DNA of 64,000 bases from SCUN01 sp046598935 (GCA_046598935.1 JBKJHW010000046.1:1-64000), one strand, 5' to 3'. Shown: positions 1 through 8,486, counted from the stretch's first letter. A program made the numbers and translations. Notes: generated by a model not told the origin, from the sequence alone.

Positions 1-1617
1 ATCGGTTTGGCGGCGAAGAACTCGATTCTGATTGTGGAGTTCGCCGAGCAGCTACGCGAGCACGGCCACTCGATCGTCGACTCGGCGATCGGCGCGGCGC
101 GCATCCGACTCCGTCCGATTCTCATGACGTCATTCGCGTTCATCCTCGGCGTCATGCCGCTGGCCCTGGCGACCGGCGCGGGCGCCGGCGCGCGTAACTC
201 CGTCGGCACGACGGTCGCGGGCGGCATGCTCGCGTCCACGCTGCTCTCGATCATCTTCATCCCGGTGCTCTACGTGCTCATTCGGACGATCGCGCCGGGC
301 AAGGGCGATCGCAGCCACATGGCACGCACGGCAGGCTTCTTCTTCGGCATCATGGCGATCGGCGCGGCGACGGCGTTCGCGCAATCACCGACGCCGATGC
401 AACAGTCGCAGGCGCCGATGGCGCAGACGGTCGGGCTCCAGACCGTCCAGTTCCAGCAGGCGATCGATCAGGCGATTGCGAATAACCCGACCGTCGCGCA
501 GGCGTCCACGGCGATTCAGCGCGCCGAGGCGTTGCTGCGCGTCGCGAAGGCGGCGACGCTCCCGACCGCGTCGGCGTCGTTCTCGAACTCGACACTCGAC
601 AGCGAGCGCGGTTTTGACGGCGACATCACGCAGCCGCGGAACCAGTCCACGCTCGCCGGCAACATCACGGTGCCGCTCCTGGCGGCGTCGCGTTGGGCCG
701 CGCTGAATCAGTCGCGAGACCAGATCGACGTTGCGAACAATGCGACGGCCGACGTGAAACGGCAGATCGCCGTCGCGACCGCGCAGGCGTACCTGGTGGT
801 CATTGCTCAGCGGCGTCAGGTCGACGTCGCGACGCGCGCCATCGCGAATGCCAATGCGCACCTCGACTACGCGACCAGACGGCTGCAGGGCGGCGCCGGC
901 ACGCGGCTGAACGAGTTGCGCGCTCAGCAGTCGGTGACGTCCGATACCGCCAGGCTCGAAGCGGCCCGGCTGGCGCTTCGGCGCGCGCAGGAAGCGCTTG
1001 GCGCGCTCCTCGTGGCCGGCGGCCCTGTTGATGCCGGCGACGAGCCGGTATTCGAAATGCCGTCTGACGCCGACGTCGCGATGCGAACCGACATCCGGCT
1101 GCAGCAGTCGCTGATCAGGGCAGCCGAGCGCGTCCTCGACGACTCGAAGAAGGACTGGCTGCCGAACGCGAACCTGTCGTTCGATCCGGCCTACGTGACG
1201 CCGGCCGGCGTGTTCCAGGCCAAGAATTCGTGGCGGCTGACGTTCTCGGTCACGCAGACGCTCTTCGAAGGCGGATTGCGAAAAGCCGCCATCGCCGTGC
1301 GCACGGTCAACCGCGACGCCGCGCGTCTCGGTCTCGCGATCGTCGAAAACCAGGCGCGCACCGACGTCCGGCTCGCGCAGGTGTCTGTCGAGGGCAACGC
1401 GCGCATCGCCGAAAGCGCTCGCCTCGCCGCAGTGCAGGCCGGCGAAGTGCTGAAGATCACGAACGACGCGTTCGGACTTGGCGCGACCACAAACTTGGAA
1501 GTCATCGACGCGCAGCGGCAAGTGCGCGACGCCGAGGCGCTCGCCGTCATCGCAGACGACAATGTGCGCCAGGCGAGACTGTTATTGCTGGTGGCTCTCG
1601 GGAGATTTCCGCGCTAG
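1..1617 (+). CDS. RND efflux permease C-terminus fused in frame to a TolC-type outer membrane protein (5' partial)
   Basis: The open frame enters from the left edge. Window residues 1-100 are the last part of an AcrB/HAE1-type inner-membrane proton/drug antiporter (GLAAKNSILIVEFA, the RPILMTS segment, ATGAGAGARNS, then a final transmembrane helix ending PVLYVLIR). Without any stop the frame continues through a basic linker into MARTAGFFFGIMAIGAATAFAQ (about residues 107-127), which looks exactly like a signal peptide. About 410 residues of TolC/OEP-type outer membrane factor follow, with two coiled-coil repeats. Normally these are two genes. Either the pump and its exit duct are one polypeptide cut by signal peptidase, or a frameshift removed the stop. 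The stop codon overlaps the tyrS stop on the other strand by four bases. Confidence 0.85.
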   Translation: MGLAAKNSILIVEFAEQLREHGHSIVDSAIGAARIRLRPILMTSFAFILGVMPLALATGAGAGARNSVGTTVAGGMLASTLLSIIFIPVLYVLIRTIAPGKGDRSHMARTAGFFFGIMAIGAATAFAQSPTPMQQSQAPMAQTVGLQTVQFQQAIDQAIANNPTVAQASTAIQRAEALLRVAKAATLPTASASFSNSTLDSERGFDGDITQPRNQSTLAGNITVPLLAASRWAALNQSRDQIDVANNATADVKRQIAVATAQAYLVVIAQRRQVDVATRAIANANAHLDYATRRLQGGAGTRLNELRAQQSVTSDTARLEAARLALRRAQEALGALLVAGGPVDAGDEPVFEMPSDADVAMRTDIRLQQSLIRAAERVLDDSKKDWLPNANLSFDPAYVTPAGVFQAKNSWRLTFSVTQTLFEGGLRKAAIAVRTVNRDAARLGLAIVENQARTDVRLAQVSVEGNARIAESARLAAVQAGEVLKITNDAFGLGATTNLEVIDAQRQVRDAEALAVIADDNVRQARLLLLVALGRFPR

Positions 1618-2903
1618 CGCACTTGCAGAATCGCGTAGCTGCGCTTGCCCTTTCGCAGCAGCAGATATTTGCCGAAGAGGAGATTGTCTGTCGTGGCTGC
1701 GCCGGTCACGCCATCGACCTTCGCGCTGTTGAGATACACGCCGCCGGATTCGACGGCGCGGCGGCTCTCGCTCTTGGAGGTGGCGAGGCCCGCTGAGACC
1801 AGTAGATCAATCACCGTCGAGCCGGCGCCGTCGAGGCTGCTGCGCGCGATCGTCGAGGTCGGCACTTCGCCGATGAGATCTTCGAGCGCCGCTTCAGAAA
1901 CATCGCCGACAGAACCACCGAACAAAATGCCGCTCGCGGCGGCCGCGGAATCCGCCGCGTCTTTGCCGTGCACGAGCGTCGTCATTTCCCCGGCAAGCAC
2001 TTTCTGCGCTTCGCGCGCTTCGGGCTTCGACGCCACGCGCTCGGTCAGGTCCGCCACGCTTTCCTGCGGCAGGAAGGTGAGCATCTTCAAGAGCTTCACC
2101 ACCTCGGCATCGTCGGCATTTACAAAGAACTGGTAGAAGCGGTACGGGCTCGTCTTTTTCGGATCGAGCCACACTGCGCCGTCGGCGCTCTTGCCGTACT
2201 TCGTGCCGTCGGCCTTGAGCATGAGCGGGAGCACGAGCCCCCACACGGTCGCACCCATTTTCTTGCGCGTGAGCTCCGTGCCCACGGTGATATTTCCCCA
2301 CTGATCGGTCGCGCCGATCTGCAGTTCGCAGTTGAGCGTGTTGCGGAGGTGGTAGAAGTCGAAGCCCTGCAGCAACATGTAGCTGAACTCGGCGTAGCTG
2401 ATGCCGGTCGCGCGGTCCTCCATGCGCGAACGTACGGAGTCCTTAGCGGTCATCGAGTTCACGGTGATGTAGCGGCCGACATCGCGCAGGAATTCCAGGA
2501 CCGGAACGTCTTTCGTCCAGTCCAGGTTGTTGACGACGCGCGCGGGGTTGACCGTGGTCGAGAAGTCGAGGAAGCGCTCGAGTTGCGGCTTGATCGAGGA
2601 GAGATGCGCGTCGACTTGCTCCGGTGTGAGCAGCTTCCGCTCGTCGGACTTGAACGACGGGTCGCCGATCATGCCCGTGGCGCCGCCGGCCAGGGCGATC
2701 GGGTGGTGCCCGAGCAACTGGAATCGGCGCAAGGTGAAGAGCGGCACGAGGTTGCCGACGTGGAGGCTGTCGGACGTCGGGTCAAAGCCGCAGTAGAGCG
2801 TGATCGGTCCCGACGCGGTGCGCTTGATGAGCGCGTCGCGATCCGTGCAGTCGGCGTAGAGGCCGCGCCAGTCAAGTTCGGGGAGGATGCCGCCGGTATT
2901 CAT
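1614..2903 (-). CDS. tyrS: Tyrosyl-tRNA synthetase
   Basis: Cytoplasmic class Ic synthetase that charges tRNA-Tyr. The 429-residue product fits the bacterial TyrS length. It has the HIGH-type signature HVGN at residues 48-51, a KMSKS-type loop KYGKS at about 235-239, and a C-terminal S4 RNA-binding domain ending in YLLLRKGKRSYAILQ. The frame is open for 98 more codons upstream, but family N-termini begin close to the chosen ATG (MNTGGILPELDWRGL). A TAGAAT box ends 8 nt before this ATG with no Shine-Dalgarno between, consistent with a leaderless mRNA. It is convergent with the efflux gene and divergent from the CAP-domain gene. Confidence 0.96.
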   Translation of the reverse strand: MNTGGILPELDWRGLYADCTDRDALIKRTASGPITLYCGFDPTSDSLHVGNLVPLFTLRRFQLLGHHPIALAGGATGMIGDPSFKSDERKLLTPEQVDAHLSSIKPQLERFLDFSTTVNPARVVNNLDWTKDVPVLEFLRDVGRYITVNSMTAKDSVRSRMEDRATGISYAEFSYMLLQGFDFYHLRNTLNCELQIGATDQWGNITVGTELTRKKMGATVWGLVLPLMLKADGTKYGKSADGAVWLDPKKTSPYRFYQFFVNADDAEVVKLLKMLTFLPQESVADLTERVASKPEAREAQKVLAGEMTTLVHGKDAADSAAAASGILFGGSVGDVSEAALEDLIGEVPTSTIARSSLDGAGSTVIDLLVSAGLATSKSESRRAVESGGVYLNSAKVDGVTGAATTDNLLFGKYLLLRKGKRSYAILQVR

Positions 2904-3057
2904 GCCCGACAATTCTAACCGGCCTTCGAGAGCCTCAGGCCGACCCCGAGCGGTGTCGAGGGGCCGTCTCGTCGGGAAGTGTGATTTACCGCACAACTTC
3001 GTCGCCAAAACGCGGCGAATCCGCAACTTTGGCTGGGAGACCCGCGTGGCATAGCCA

Positions 3058-3954
3058 TTGCGATTTGGTCGCGCACTGCCCGTGCCTCGCAAAACGCCGC
3101 TCGTTCTCACAATCGCCACCCTCGCGATCGCCGCAGTAACCGTGCGTCCAGTGAGCGCAGATTCGCTCAGCCAGTGGTCATGGCTCGCACGGCTCAACTT
3201 CTACCGTTCGATGGCGATGTTGCCGCCGGTCGCCGAAGACCCGACGCTCAGTGTCGGGCCCTTTGAGCACGCGCGTTATATGGTCCGCCACGACGTCATC
3301 AACCACGCCGAAGGCCCGCTCGACGCGTGGGCCACTCTCGCCGGCGCGAAGTCCGCCGCGGTCAGCAATCTCGCCGGCTCGTGGAGAGCCGAGCCGGACG
3401 CGTGGGCGATCGACAACTGGATGCAGGCGCCGTTTCACGCAATCGGCATTCTCGATCCAGCGCTTAAAAACGTCGGCTTCGGGATCTTTCGCGAGAACAA
3501 CGGACAGATTCAGACCGCGGCGGCGCTCGACGTCATTCACGGCCGCGCCGAAAGCGCCGGCACGCGATTCCCGGTGCTCTGGCCGGCCAATGGCACATTG
3601 GTGCCGATCGGCGCGCACACCTCCGAGTATCCGAGCCCGCTGACAAGCTGCAGCGGATATTCGTTGCCCGCGGGCCTGCCGCTGATCGTTCAGCTGGGGC
3701 CGGGAAGTCTCGTGCCGACCGGAACCAGGTCGATGGTGTGGCTCGGCAAGCACCGCGTCGACCATTGCATCTTCGACGAAACCACGTATCGAAATCCCAA
3801 CGCCGCCGAACAGCAGCTTGGCCGCAGCATCCTCGCCGCGCGCGACGCCATCGTCATCGTCCCGAAGTACCCGCTCAAGCCCGGCTCAACCTATCGCGTC
3901 ACTCTCGAATCGACCGGCTATCAGATCGACTGGTCGTTCCGAGTGCAGCGGTAA
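3058..3954 (+). CDS. Secreted CAP-domain (SCP/PR1-like) protein
   Basis: A 298-residue exported protein. The N-terminus has basic residues and a hydrophobic stretch TPLVLTIATLAIAAV ending VSA-DS, a Sec signal peptide. The mature part begins LARLNFYRSMAMLPPV, followed by AHARYMVRHDVINHAEG-like and WMQAPFHAIGILDP segments, which match the bacterial CAP domain (DN-x-H/WM-SPxHR region). A C-terminal segment with an immunoglobulin-like feel (PLKPGSTYRVTL) follows. The start is uncertain: TTG at 3058 or GTG at 3082; both give a usable signal peptide and neither has a clear ribosome-binding site. The 130 bases upstream can form stacked hairpins. The biochemical function of bacterial CAP proteins is mostly unknown. 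Confidence 0.75.
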   Translation: MRFGRALPVPRKTPLVLTIATLAIAAVTVRPVSADSLSQWSWLARLNFYRSMAMLPPVAEDPTLSVGPFEHARYMVRHDVINHAEGPLDAWATLAGAKSAAVSNLAGSWRAEPDAWAIDNWMQAPFHAIGILDPALKNVGFGIFRENNGQIQTAAALDVIHGRAESAGTRFPVLWPANGTLVPIGAHTSEYPSPLTSCSGYSLPAGLPLIVQLGPGSLVPTGTRSMVWLGKHRVDHCIFDETTYRNPNAAEQQLGRSILAARDAIVIVPKYPLKPGSTYRVTLESTGYQIDWSFRVQR

Positions 3955-3956
3955 TA

Positions 3957-4062
3957 AGGGGACGTACCCCTTTTCCACAGATTTTCCACAGCAGGGGGAC
4001 AGGTCTCGAACTCGAGACCTGTCCCCTAGCTGTGGATTTCTGTGGGAAAGGGGTACGTCCCT
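3957..4062. repeat. 106-bp nested palindrome, GGGGACGTACCCC type
   Basis: The outer arms (3957-3992 and 4029-4062) read AGGGGACGTACCCCTTTTC... and its reverse complement with a few mismatches. The inner arms (3995-4009, 4012-4026) are a perfect 15-bp inverted repeat beginning GGGGACAGGTCTCGA with a 2-nt spacer. The left outer arm holds two TTTTCCACA direct repeats that fit the relaxed DnaA-box pattern TTWTNCACA. The element sits between convergent genes and supplies the last codons of the AlkZ-related gene. The same GGGG(A/T)CGTACCCC unit recurs three times at 20931-20974. Confidence 0.9.
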
Positions 4063-4859
4063 CTCAACACGTAAGTGCCGCGCGAGGGCGTCGTCGCGAA
4101 GCCTTCGGCGACGAGCGCGCGGTTGCCGAGACCGGCGACGCGGCGGTCGAGGCCGGTGACGCGCGCCATTTCGCCGGGGAATGTCATGCCGGCGCCGCCA
4201 AGGAAACAGCGCGCAATTTCGCGGTACGCGGTCTTGGGGTCGACGCGCTTCTGCAGCTCGTCGGGGAACCGGCCAATCGCGAGCGTCCAGATGTAGGTGA
4301 ACTTCGGCCGATAGACGACCTCGCTCGGGACGACGATCATGGCGGCCTGCAGCTCGGCCATGCCGCGCGTGAACCGTGCGCGATCCTTCACGCCGGATTC
4401 GTCGCGGAGATCCGACGTGCCCATTTCCCATTCATGGCGCAGCACGCGAAGGATCGCCTGCGCGTTCTTGCTGAGCTGTTTCTTCTCGTCGGATTTACGC
4501 AGGCCCCACACCGCGTGAAAGTAGGGGATCATCCGCGGCGCAATGAAGAGCGCGCGCCCGCGCGCGAGCTTGCCGTAATACACCTTCGCGCGGCGCATGA
4601 CCTCGTCCTTCAGCACCCAGGTGTGCGAGGCTTCCGGATCGGTCTGTACGTTGCGAGGTTTGACAGCGTCGCGCCGCCCGCACACCGCGACGTATAGGGA
4701 GGGACCTGTTTTGCGGGAATCAGTCAGGCACGCCGCAAATCCGGCGCGCTCGATGAATCGTTCGGCGTCGGCGGCTGTTTCGACAGTCTGGGTGTTCTCG
4801 CGCTGCCAGTGGCGGTCGCGGTGATCTTCAATTTCTGACGGAATTTCCCGCGGCGGCAC
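4026..4859 (-). CDS. AlkZ-related (YcaQ-like) winged-helix protein
   Basis: A 277-residue soluble protein. The segments FIERAGFAACL, GPSLYVAVCGRR, VLKDEVMRRAKVYYGKLARGRALFIAPRMIPYF and the winged-helix-like middle (LSKNAQAILRVLRHEWEMGTSDLRDESGVKDRARFTRGMAELQ) resemble the AlkZ-related family. True AlkZ/YcaQ proteins are DNA glycosylases that unhook interstrand crosslinks; I could not confirm the catalytic QxQ/QxD motif here, so the activity is open. The start is GTG with a TAGAAT box ending 6 nt upstream. The last 12 codons (RGTYPFPTEIHS) are encoded by the right arm of the neighbouring palindrome, so the natural C-terminus was probably replaced. Confidence 0.6.
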   Translation of the reverse strand: MPPREIPSEIEDHRDRHWQRENTQTVETAADAERFIERAGFAACLTDSRKTGPSLYVAVCGRRDAVKPRNVQTDPEASHTWVLKDEVMRRAKVYYGKLARGRALFIAPRMIPYFHAVWGLRKSDEKKQLSKNAQAILRVLRHEWEMGTSDLRDESGVKDRARFTRGMAELQAAMIVVPSEVVYRPKFTYIWTLAIGRFPDELQKRVDPKTAYREIARCFLGGAGMTFPGEMARVTGLDRRVAGLGNRALVAEGFATTPSRGTYVLRGTYPFPTEIHS

Positions 4860-4868
4860 CCCGGAATT

Positions 4869-5510
4869 CTAAGCGTTCGCGGCGATCTTCGGCGGCTCCA
4901 TCGACATCGCCTGTTCGACTTTGGCGAGCAGGTCGGCCGGCGGGCAGGGCTTGACCGCCACAAGAAGGAAGCCGGCTTTCCGCGCGGCGTCGTGATCTTT
5001 CATTCCACCCATGCCGGTCACCGCGATGAGCGGCACGGCGGTCGTCTTCGGCGAATCCTTGAGGCGCTTGGCGACTTCGAGACCCGACATGTCGGGCAGC
5101 TGCAAATCGAGGAGGATCACGTCAGGGATGCGGCGCTCGGCGGCGGCCAATGCAGCCTCACCGGTCGCGGCCGTATCGACGTCAAACGCAGACGACCGGA
5201 AATAAAAGGCCCACATTTCCAACGCATCGGCTGAGTCGTCAACGATGAGCAACCGGGGCAAACGAGTGCGGGACATAGGATCCTCTTTCGGACCGATCTT
5301 CAGGGCGTTCAGTATTCCTTCAAGCTCGTTCACGATTGTCGCTTCCTGTTCGAGGTGCTTCTCGATGATACCCGCAGCGCGGTCGCGGATTGCCTCGGTC
5401 GAAGAGCGCAGTTGCGGCACCGCAGCGAACAGGGTATGAAGAGGACCGCGGAGGCGGTGGCCAACGGCGGCGACAAAGGCATCCTGGTCCGAAGCGGCGT
5501 CACGGGGCAT
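4869..5510 (-). CDS. HisKA-like dimerisation domain fused to a receiver domain, no ATPase domain
   Basis: A 213-residue cytoplasmic signalling protein. Residues 1-60 look like a histidine-kinase DHp helix pair with an H-box (VGHRLRGPLHTLF). There is no HATPase_c domain. Residues about 80-205 are a complete receiver domain: acidic pair in LLIVDDS, phospho-acceptor Asp in VILLDLQLPDMSG, Thr in AVTGMGG and Lys in VKPCPP. It may accept phosphate from another kinase or act as a phosphotransfer hub. ATG 5510 is chosen; a TTG at 5540 would add ten residues. It is divergent from the Omp85 gene and 9 nt from the end of its frame lies the AlkZ-related start. Confidence 0.8.
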   Translation of the reverse strand: MPRDAASDQDAFVAAVGHRLRGPLHTLFAAVPQLRSSTEAIRDRAAGIIEKHLEQEATIVNELEGILNALKIGPKEDPMSRTRLPRLLIVDDSADALEMWAFYFRSSAFDVDTAATGEAALAAAERRIPDVILLDLQLPDMSGLEVAKRLKDSPKTTAVPLIAVTGMGGMKDHDAARKAGFLLVAVKPCPPADLLAKVEQAMSMEPPKIAANA

Positions 5511-5665
5511 GATCAGGCCGAAATGCAAGTCAGTTGCCAACTGTTGTACGGTCGTTACACCCTCCGTTGGGCGTTCGGTTTCTCAATTTGGTTAGCTTAG
5601 CGGCTTTCCCCGCGGTGTTCAGTCTGGGATACCGCGGTGCACCCCTTGCTCGATGTAATGACCGC

Positions 5666-6925
5666 ATGACGCGTCGAGCGTTCCCATCCTTATTGTGTGT
5701 GCTGGCCGTGTTCTTTGGGGGTAGCGCGGCAGGCGCGCAAACGCCCCCCACGACTCCCGTTCCCGCCGTATCCAAACAGGGCGCCTCCGACGACACCAGC
5801 CTGATCGTCCGCTTCCGCGACCGCTACGGCGACCTCTCGGACAAGGGCATCGCCCTGACTGCCGGCTCGATCGTAGCCGGGTCGGGTCTCTCGGCGGGTA
5901 TCGCTCTCGGGAAAGCCGGCTATGTTGGCCCGTGGGGCGCCGTGGTCGAGGCGCGATGGTCGATTCGCGGCTACCGCCTGATCGACGCCCAGTTCGGCAT
6001 GACCGACGGCCGCAAGTACATGACGGAACTCAAGGCAATTGACGCCGACGTCGCGTCGACGTTCAACCACAACTCTCTGCTCGCGTTTGGCAAGGCGGTC
6101 TTCGTGCATGCGCGCGACCTCTGGTATCCGCGCGTGAGCTACTACGGTCCCGAGGGCGTGGCCGCCAGTGTGGACGGCCGAAGCGACTACGCGCTCAAGG
6201 GCAAGTCCGTTGATGTCGTGGCCCAGTGGCAGCGTTACCGTTGGGGCGCGTCCGGCCGCGTCGGCACGTTGCGATTGAAACTCGGCACGCCGACGAACGA
6301 TAAACTTCCCGATACCCGCGATCTGTACGCCGGCGCCGGTCTCACCGGTCTCGACACCCAGCACAACTTCCGGACGATGGGCGGGGCGCTGGTTTACGAC
6401 AACCGCGATCTGTCGGACCTCACAGAAATGGGCACGTTTGCCGGCGTCGGCCTGTGGCGGGCGTTTGCGAGCGGCTCGTCCAATTCGTCGCTGGACTGGA
6501 CGAGGATGAACCTGGACGTACTGCACTTCAGACCTGTGAAGCAGGGAAGCCAGGTCGTCGCGATGCGCGGTCTTGTTGCCGCGCGTCTCGACGGTGGCTC
6601 CACACCCACGCCGTTCTATCTGCAGCCGACGCTTGGCGGCGGCAAAACGCTGCGCGGGTTCGACATCCAGCGCGTGCGCGACGACAGCGTGTGGGCGGCG
6701 ACTGTAGAGTACCGGTGGCGCGCCCACGACCGCATCGAGCTGGCGCCGTTTGTCGACGCCGGCTCGGGCGCGCGGCGGTTCAGCGATTTCCGCTCTGCGT
6801 CCGTCGAGGTCACGCCCGGTCTCGGCCTCCGCATTGTCAGCCGCAGCAAGATCATCGGGCGCCTGGATTTTGCGCGCGGCCGCGACGGGTCGCGGCTCAT
6901 TTTTTCGTTAGGTTCACCGTTTTGA
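5666..6925 (+). CDS. BamA/TamA-family (Omp85) outer membrane barrel, no POTRA
   Basis: A 419-residue exported protein beginning MTRRAFPSLLCVLAVFFGGSAAGAQ, a clear signal peptide. The C-terminal part resembles the 16-strand Omp85 barrel: YDNRDL, then LGGGKTLRGFDIQR, which corresponds to the conserved loop-6 VRGF/Y motif, then a strand pattern ending FSLGSPF with terminal Phe, the usual barrel-assembly signal. No POTRA repeats are present, so it is not BamA itself; the group resembles surface-antigen D15-only proteins. A TGTAAT box ends 6 nt before the ATG. It is first in an apparent operon with the kinase-like, lipoprotein and phosphoesterase genes. Confidence 0.82.
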   Translation: MTRRAFPSLLCVLAVFFGGSAAGAQTPPTTPVPAVSKQGASDDTSLIVRFRDRYGDLSDKGIALTAGSIVAGSGLSAGIALGKAGYVGPWGAVVEARWSIRGYRLIDAQFGMTDGRKYMTELKAIDADVASTFNHNSLLAFGKAVFVHARDLWYPRVSYYGPEGVAASVDGRSDYALKGKSVDVVAQWQRYRWGASGRVGTLRLKLGTPTNDKLPDTRDLYAGAGLTGLDTQHNFRTMGGALVYDNRDLSDLTEMGTFAGVGLWRAFASGSSNSSLDWTRMNLDVLHFRPVKQGSQVVAMRGLVAARLDGGSTPTPFYLQPTLGGGKTLRGFDIQRVRDDSVWAATVEYRWRAHDRIELAPFVDAGSGARRFSDFRSASVEVTPGLGLRIVSRSKIIGRLDFARGRDGSRLIFSLGSPF

Positions 6926-6945
6926 GCTTCAAGAAGGAGTCGGCA

Positions 6946-7905
6946 TTGACCAGTTCCTCGAACCGCAGTCTCGCCGCGATCGTCGTCGCGATTGTGTCGC
7001 TCGGGTTCGCCACGGCGGCCCCCGCGCCGGAGGCCGCGCCCTTGGGCCGCGAGCTGGCCGAACTCTGGATCGAGCCGCCGCCCAATCGCGACCTCTTTTA
7101 CGGCGTCGGTGGCGCGAAGCTCGCGCCCGATCCGCGCAAAGACTACAAAGTGACCGAGATCAAGGCCGGTGGGTTCAGCGACGGCTACTCGGTCGTCGAC
7201 AGCGACAAGCGGAAGTGGAGCGTCAAGTTTCCGCCCGAGGGGCATTCCGAGATCGTGGCTTCGCGGCTGCTGTGGGCCATCGGGTATCACCAGCCGCCGA
7301 TTTACTTCGTCGAACGCTGGACCGCGGTTGGCGCCACGGGCACGAATCCCCAGCCCGGCGCTCGCTTCCGCGAGAAGAAGCCGGACTTTCACGACCTCGA
7401 CGACAAGGACACCTGGTCGTATTACGACAATCCGTTCGAGGACACCGTTCAAATGCGCGCGCTGCTCGTCTTCCACGCGATGCTTGGCAATTCCGATCTG
7501 AAGGAAAAACAAAACGCGCTCTACGAGCTCAAAGATCCGGTGGAGGGCGCGAAGCGCTGGTATGTCGCGCGCGACCTCGGGCAGACGTTCGGGCGAACGG
7601 GATTGCTGAATCCGCCGCGCGCGGACATCGAGGCCTTCGAAGAGTCGGGCTTCATTCTTGGCACGAGCGGCGATCGCGTGACGTTCGATTACCGCGGGCG
7701 CCACAAGAAACTCTTCGAGAACATTCGCAAGGCCGACGTCATCTGGCTGTGCGACCGTCTTTCAAAGCTCAGTGACAAGCAGTTGTTTGACGCATTTCGC
7801 GCCGGCGGGTATGACGCCCCGATGGCTGCGCCCTTCATCACGAAGTTGAAAGCCAAGATCGGTGAAGGCCGTGCGCTCGCGTCGATGGAGAATAGAACGC
7901 CATGA
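6946..7905 (+). CDS. Exported protein with kinase-like (FAM20/HipA-like) motifs
   Basis: A 319-residue protein. The TTG start is supported by an AAGGAG ribosome-binding site at 6934-6939, and gives a signal peptide ending near FATAAPAPEA. I recognise no named family with certainty. Visible motifs suggest an atypical kinase fold: a small lobe GGFSDGYSVVDSDKRKWSVKF (Gly-rich turn, Lys), an acidic helix HSEIVASRLLWAIGY, then HAMLGNSDLKEKQNALYEL and YVARDLGQTFG, which can be read as a catalytic Asp/Asn loop and a metal-binding DLG. If so, it would be a periplasmic or secreted kinase-like enzyme. It starts 20 nt after the Omp85 barrel gene and overlaps the next lipoprotein gene by ATGA. Confidence 0.6.
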   Translation: MTSSSNRSLAAIVVAIVSLGFATAAPAPEAAPLGRELAELWIEPPPNRDLFYGVGGAKLAPDPRKDYKVTEIKAGGFSDGYSVVDSDKRKWSVKFPPEGHSEIVASRLLWAIGYHQPPIYFVERWTAVGATGTNPQPGARFREKKPDFHDLDDKDTWSYYDNPFEDTVQMRALLVFHAMLGNSDLKEKQNALYELKDPVEGAKRWYVARDLGQTFGRTGLLNPPRADIEAFEESGFILGTSGDRVTFDYRGRHKKLFENIRKADVIWLCDRLSKLSDKQLFDAFRAGGYDAPMAAPFITKLKAKIGEGRALASMENRTP

Positions 7906-8486
7906 AGTCTGTTGCCCTGGTACTGGTGCTTTTGTGCGGTGTCGCCGCGTGCGATCGTCGTCAGCCTTCGGTCAAGCAGGGTCCCACCCCTGACAACAGC
8001 GGCGAGCAGGTGACGCTCGACGAGTTCAAGGCGCGGATTACTCAGTACCACGAGCTTCACACGCAGGCCGAAGCGAAACTTCCGAAGCTTTCGACTGAGG
8101 CGACGCCGACGCAGATCGACACGAACCAGCGTGAGCTGGGTCGCTTGCTGGCCGAAATGCGTCCAGGCGCCAAGCAGGGCGACTTGTTCACGCCGGCAAT
8201 GGAGACGCTCCTGCGTAAGCACCTCGCGCGAATCTTCAACAATCCGACAGACGGCGCGGCGGTCAAAGGCTCGGTCATGGACGAAAACCCGACCGGTGTC
8301 ACGCTTGTCGTGAACGCTCGCTACCCGGACAACGTGCCGATCTCGACGATGCCACCCGATCTGCTGCAGCTTCTGCCGAAGATGCCTGAGGAGTTCGAGT
8401 ACCGATTCGTTGGACGTCACCTTGCGATCCTCGACGTTCATGCGCATCTGATCGCCGACTTCGTCACGAACGCCATTCCGCAGTAG
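7902..8486 (+). CDS. Putative lipoprotein, unknown function
   Basis: A 194-residue protein with a type II signal peptide: MKSVALVLVLLCGVAAC, where VAAC is the lipobox and Cys17 the lipidated residue. The rest is hydrophilic and probably helical; a TLDEFKARITQYHELHTQAEAKLPKL stretch is followed by an alpha/beta region ending DVHAHLIADFVTNAIPQ. I do not recognise a family. The ATG overlaps the stop of the kinase-like gene, so translation is probably coupled, and the phosphoesterase gene starts 9 nt downstream. Its context suggests a shared job in the cell envelope. Confidence 0.75.
   Translation: MKSVALVLVLLCGVAACDRRQPSVKQGPTPDNSGEQVTLDEFKARITQYHELHTQAEAKLPKLSTEATPTQIDTNQRELGRLLAEMRPGAKQGDLFTPAMETLLRKHLARIFNNPTDGAAVKGSVMDENPTGVTLVVNARYPDNVPISTMPPDLLQLLPKMPEEFEYRFVGRHLAILDVHAHLIADFVTNAIPQ

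Noticed and set aside
385..1521. Long antisense frame opposite the TolC-type domain
   Set aside because: Arg-rich shadow of the plus-strand gene, without recognisable motifs.
3971..3990. DnaA-box-like TTTTCCACA pair as a replication origin
   Set aside because: There is no dnaA, dnaN or AT-rich unwinding region nearby; the boxes belong to a dispersed repeat.
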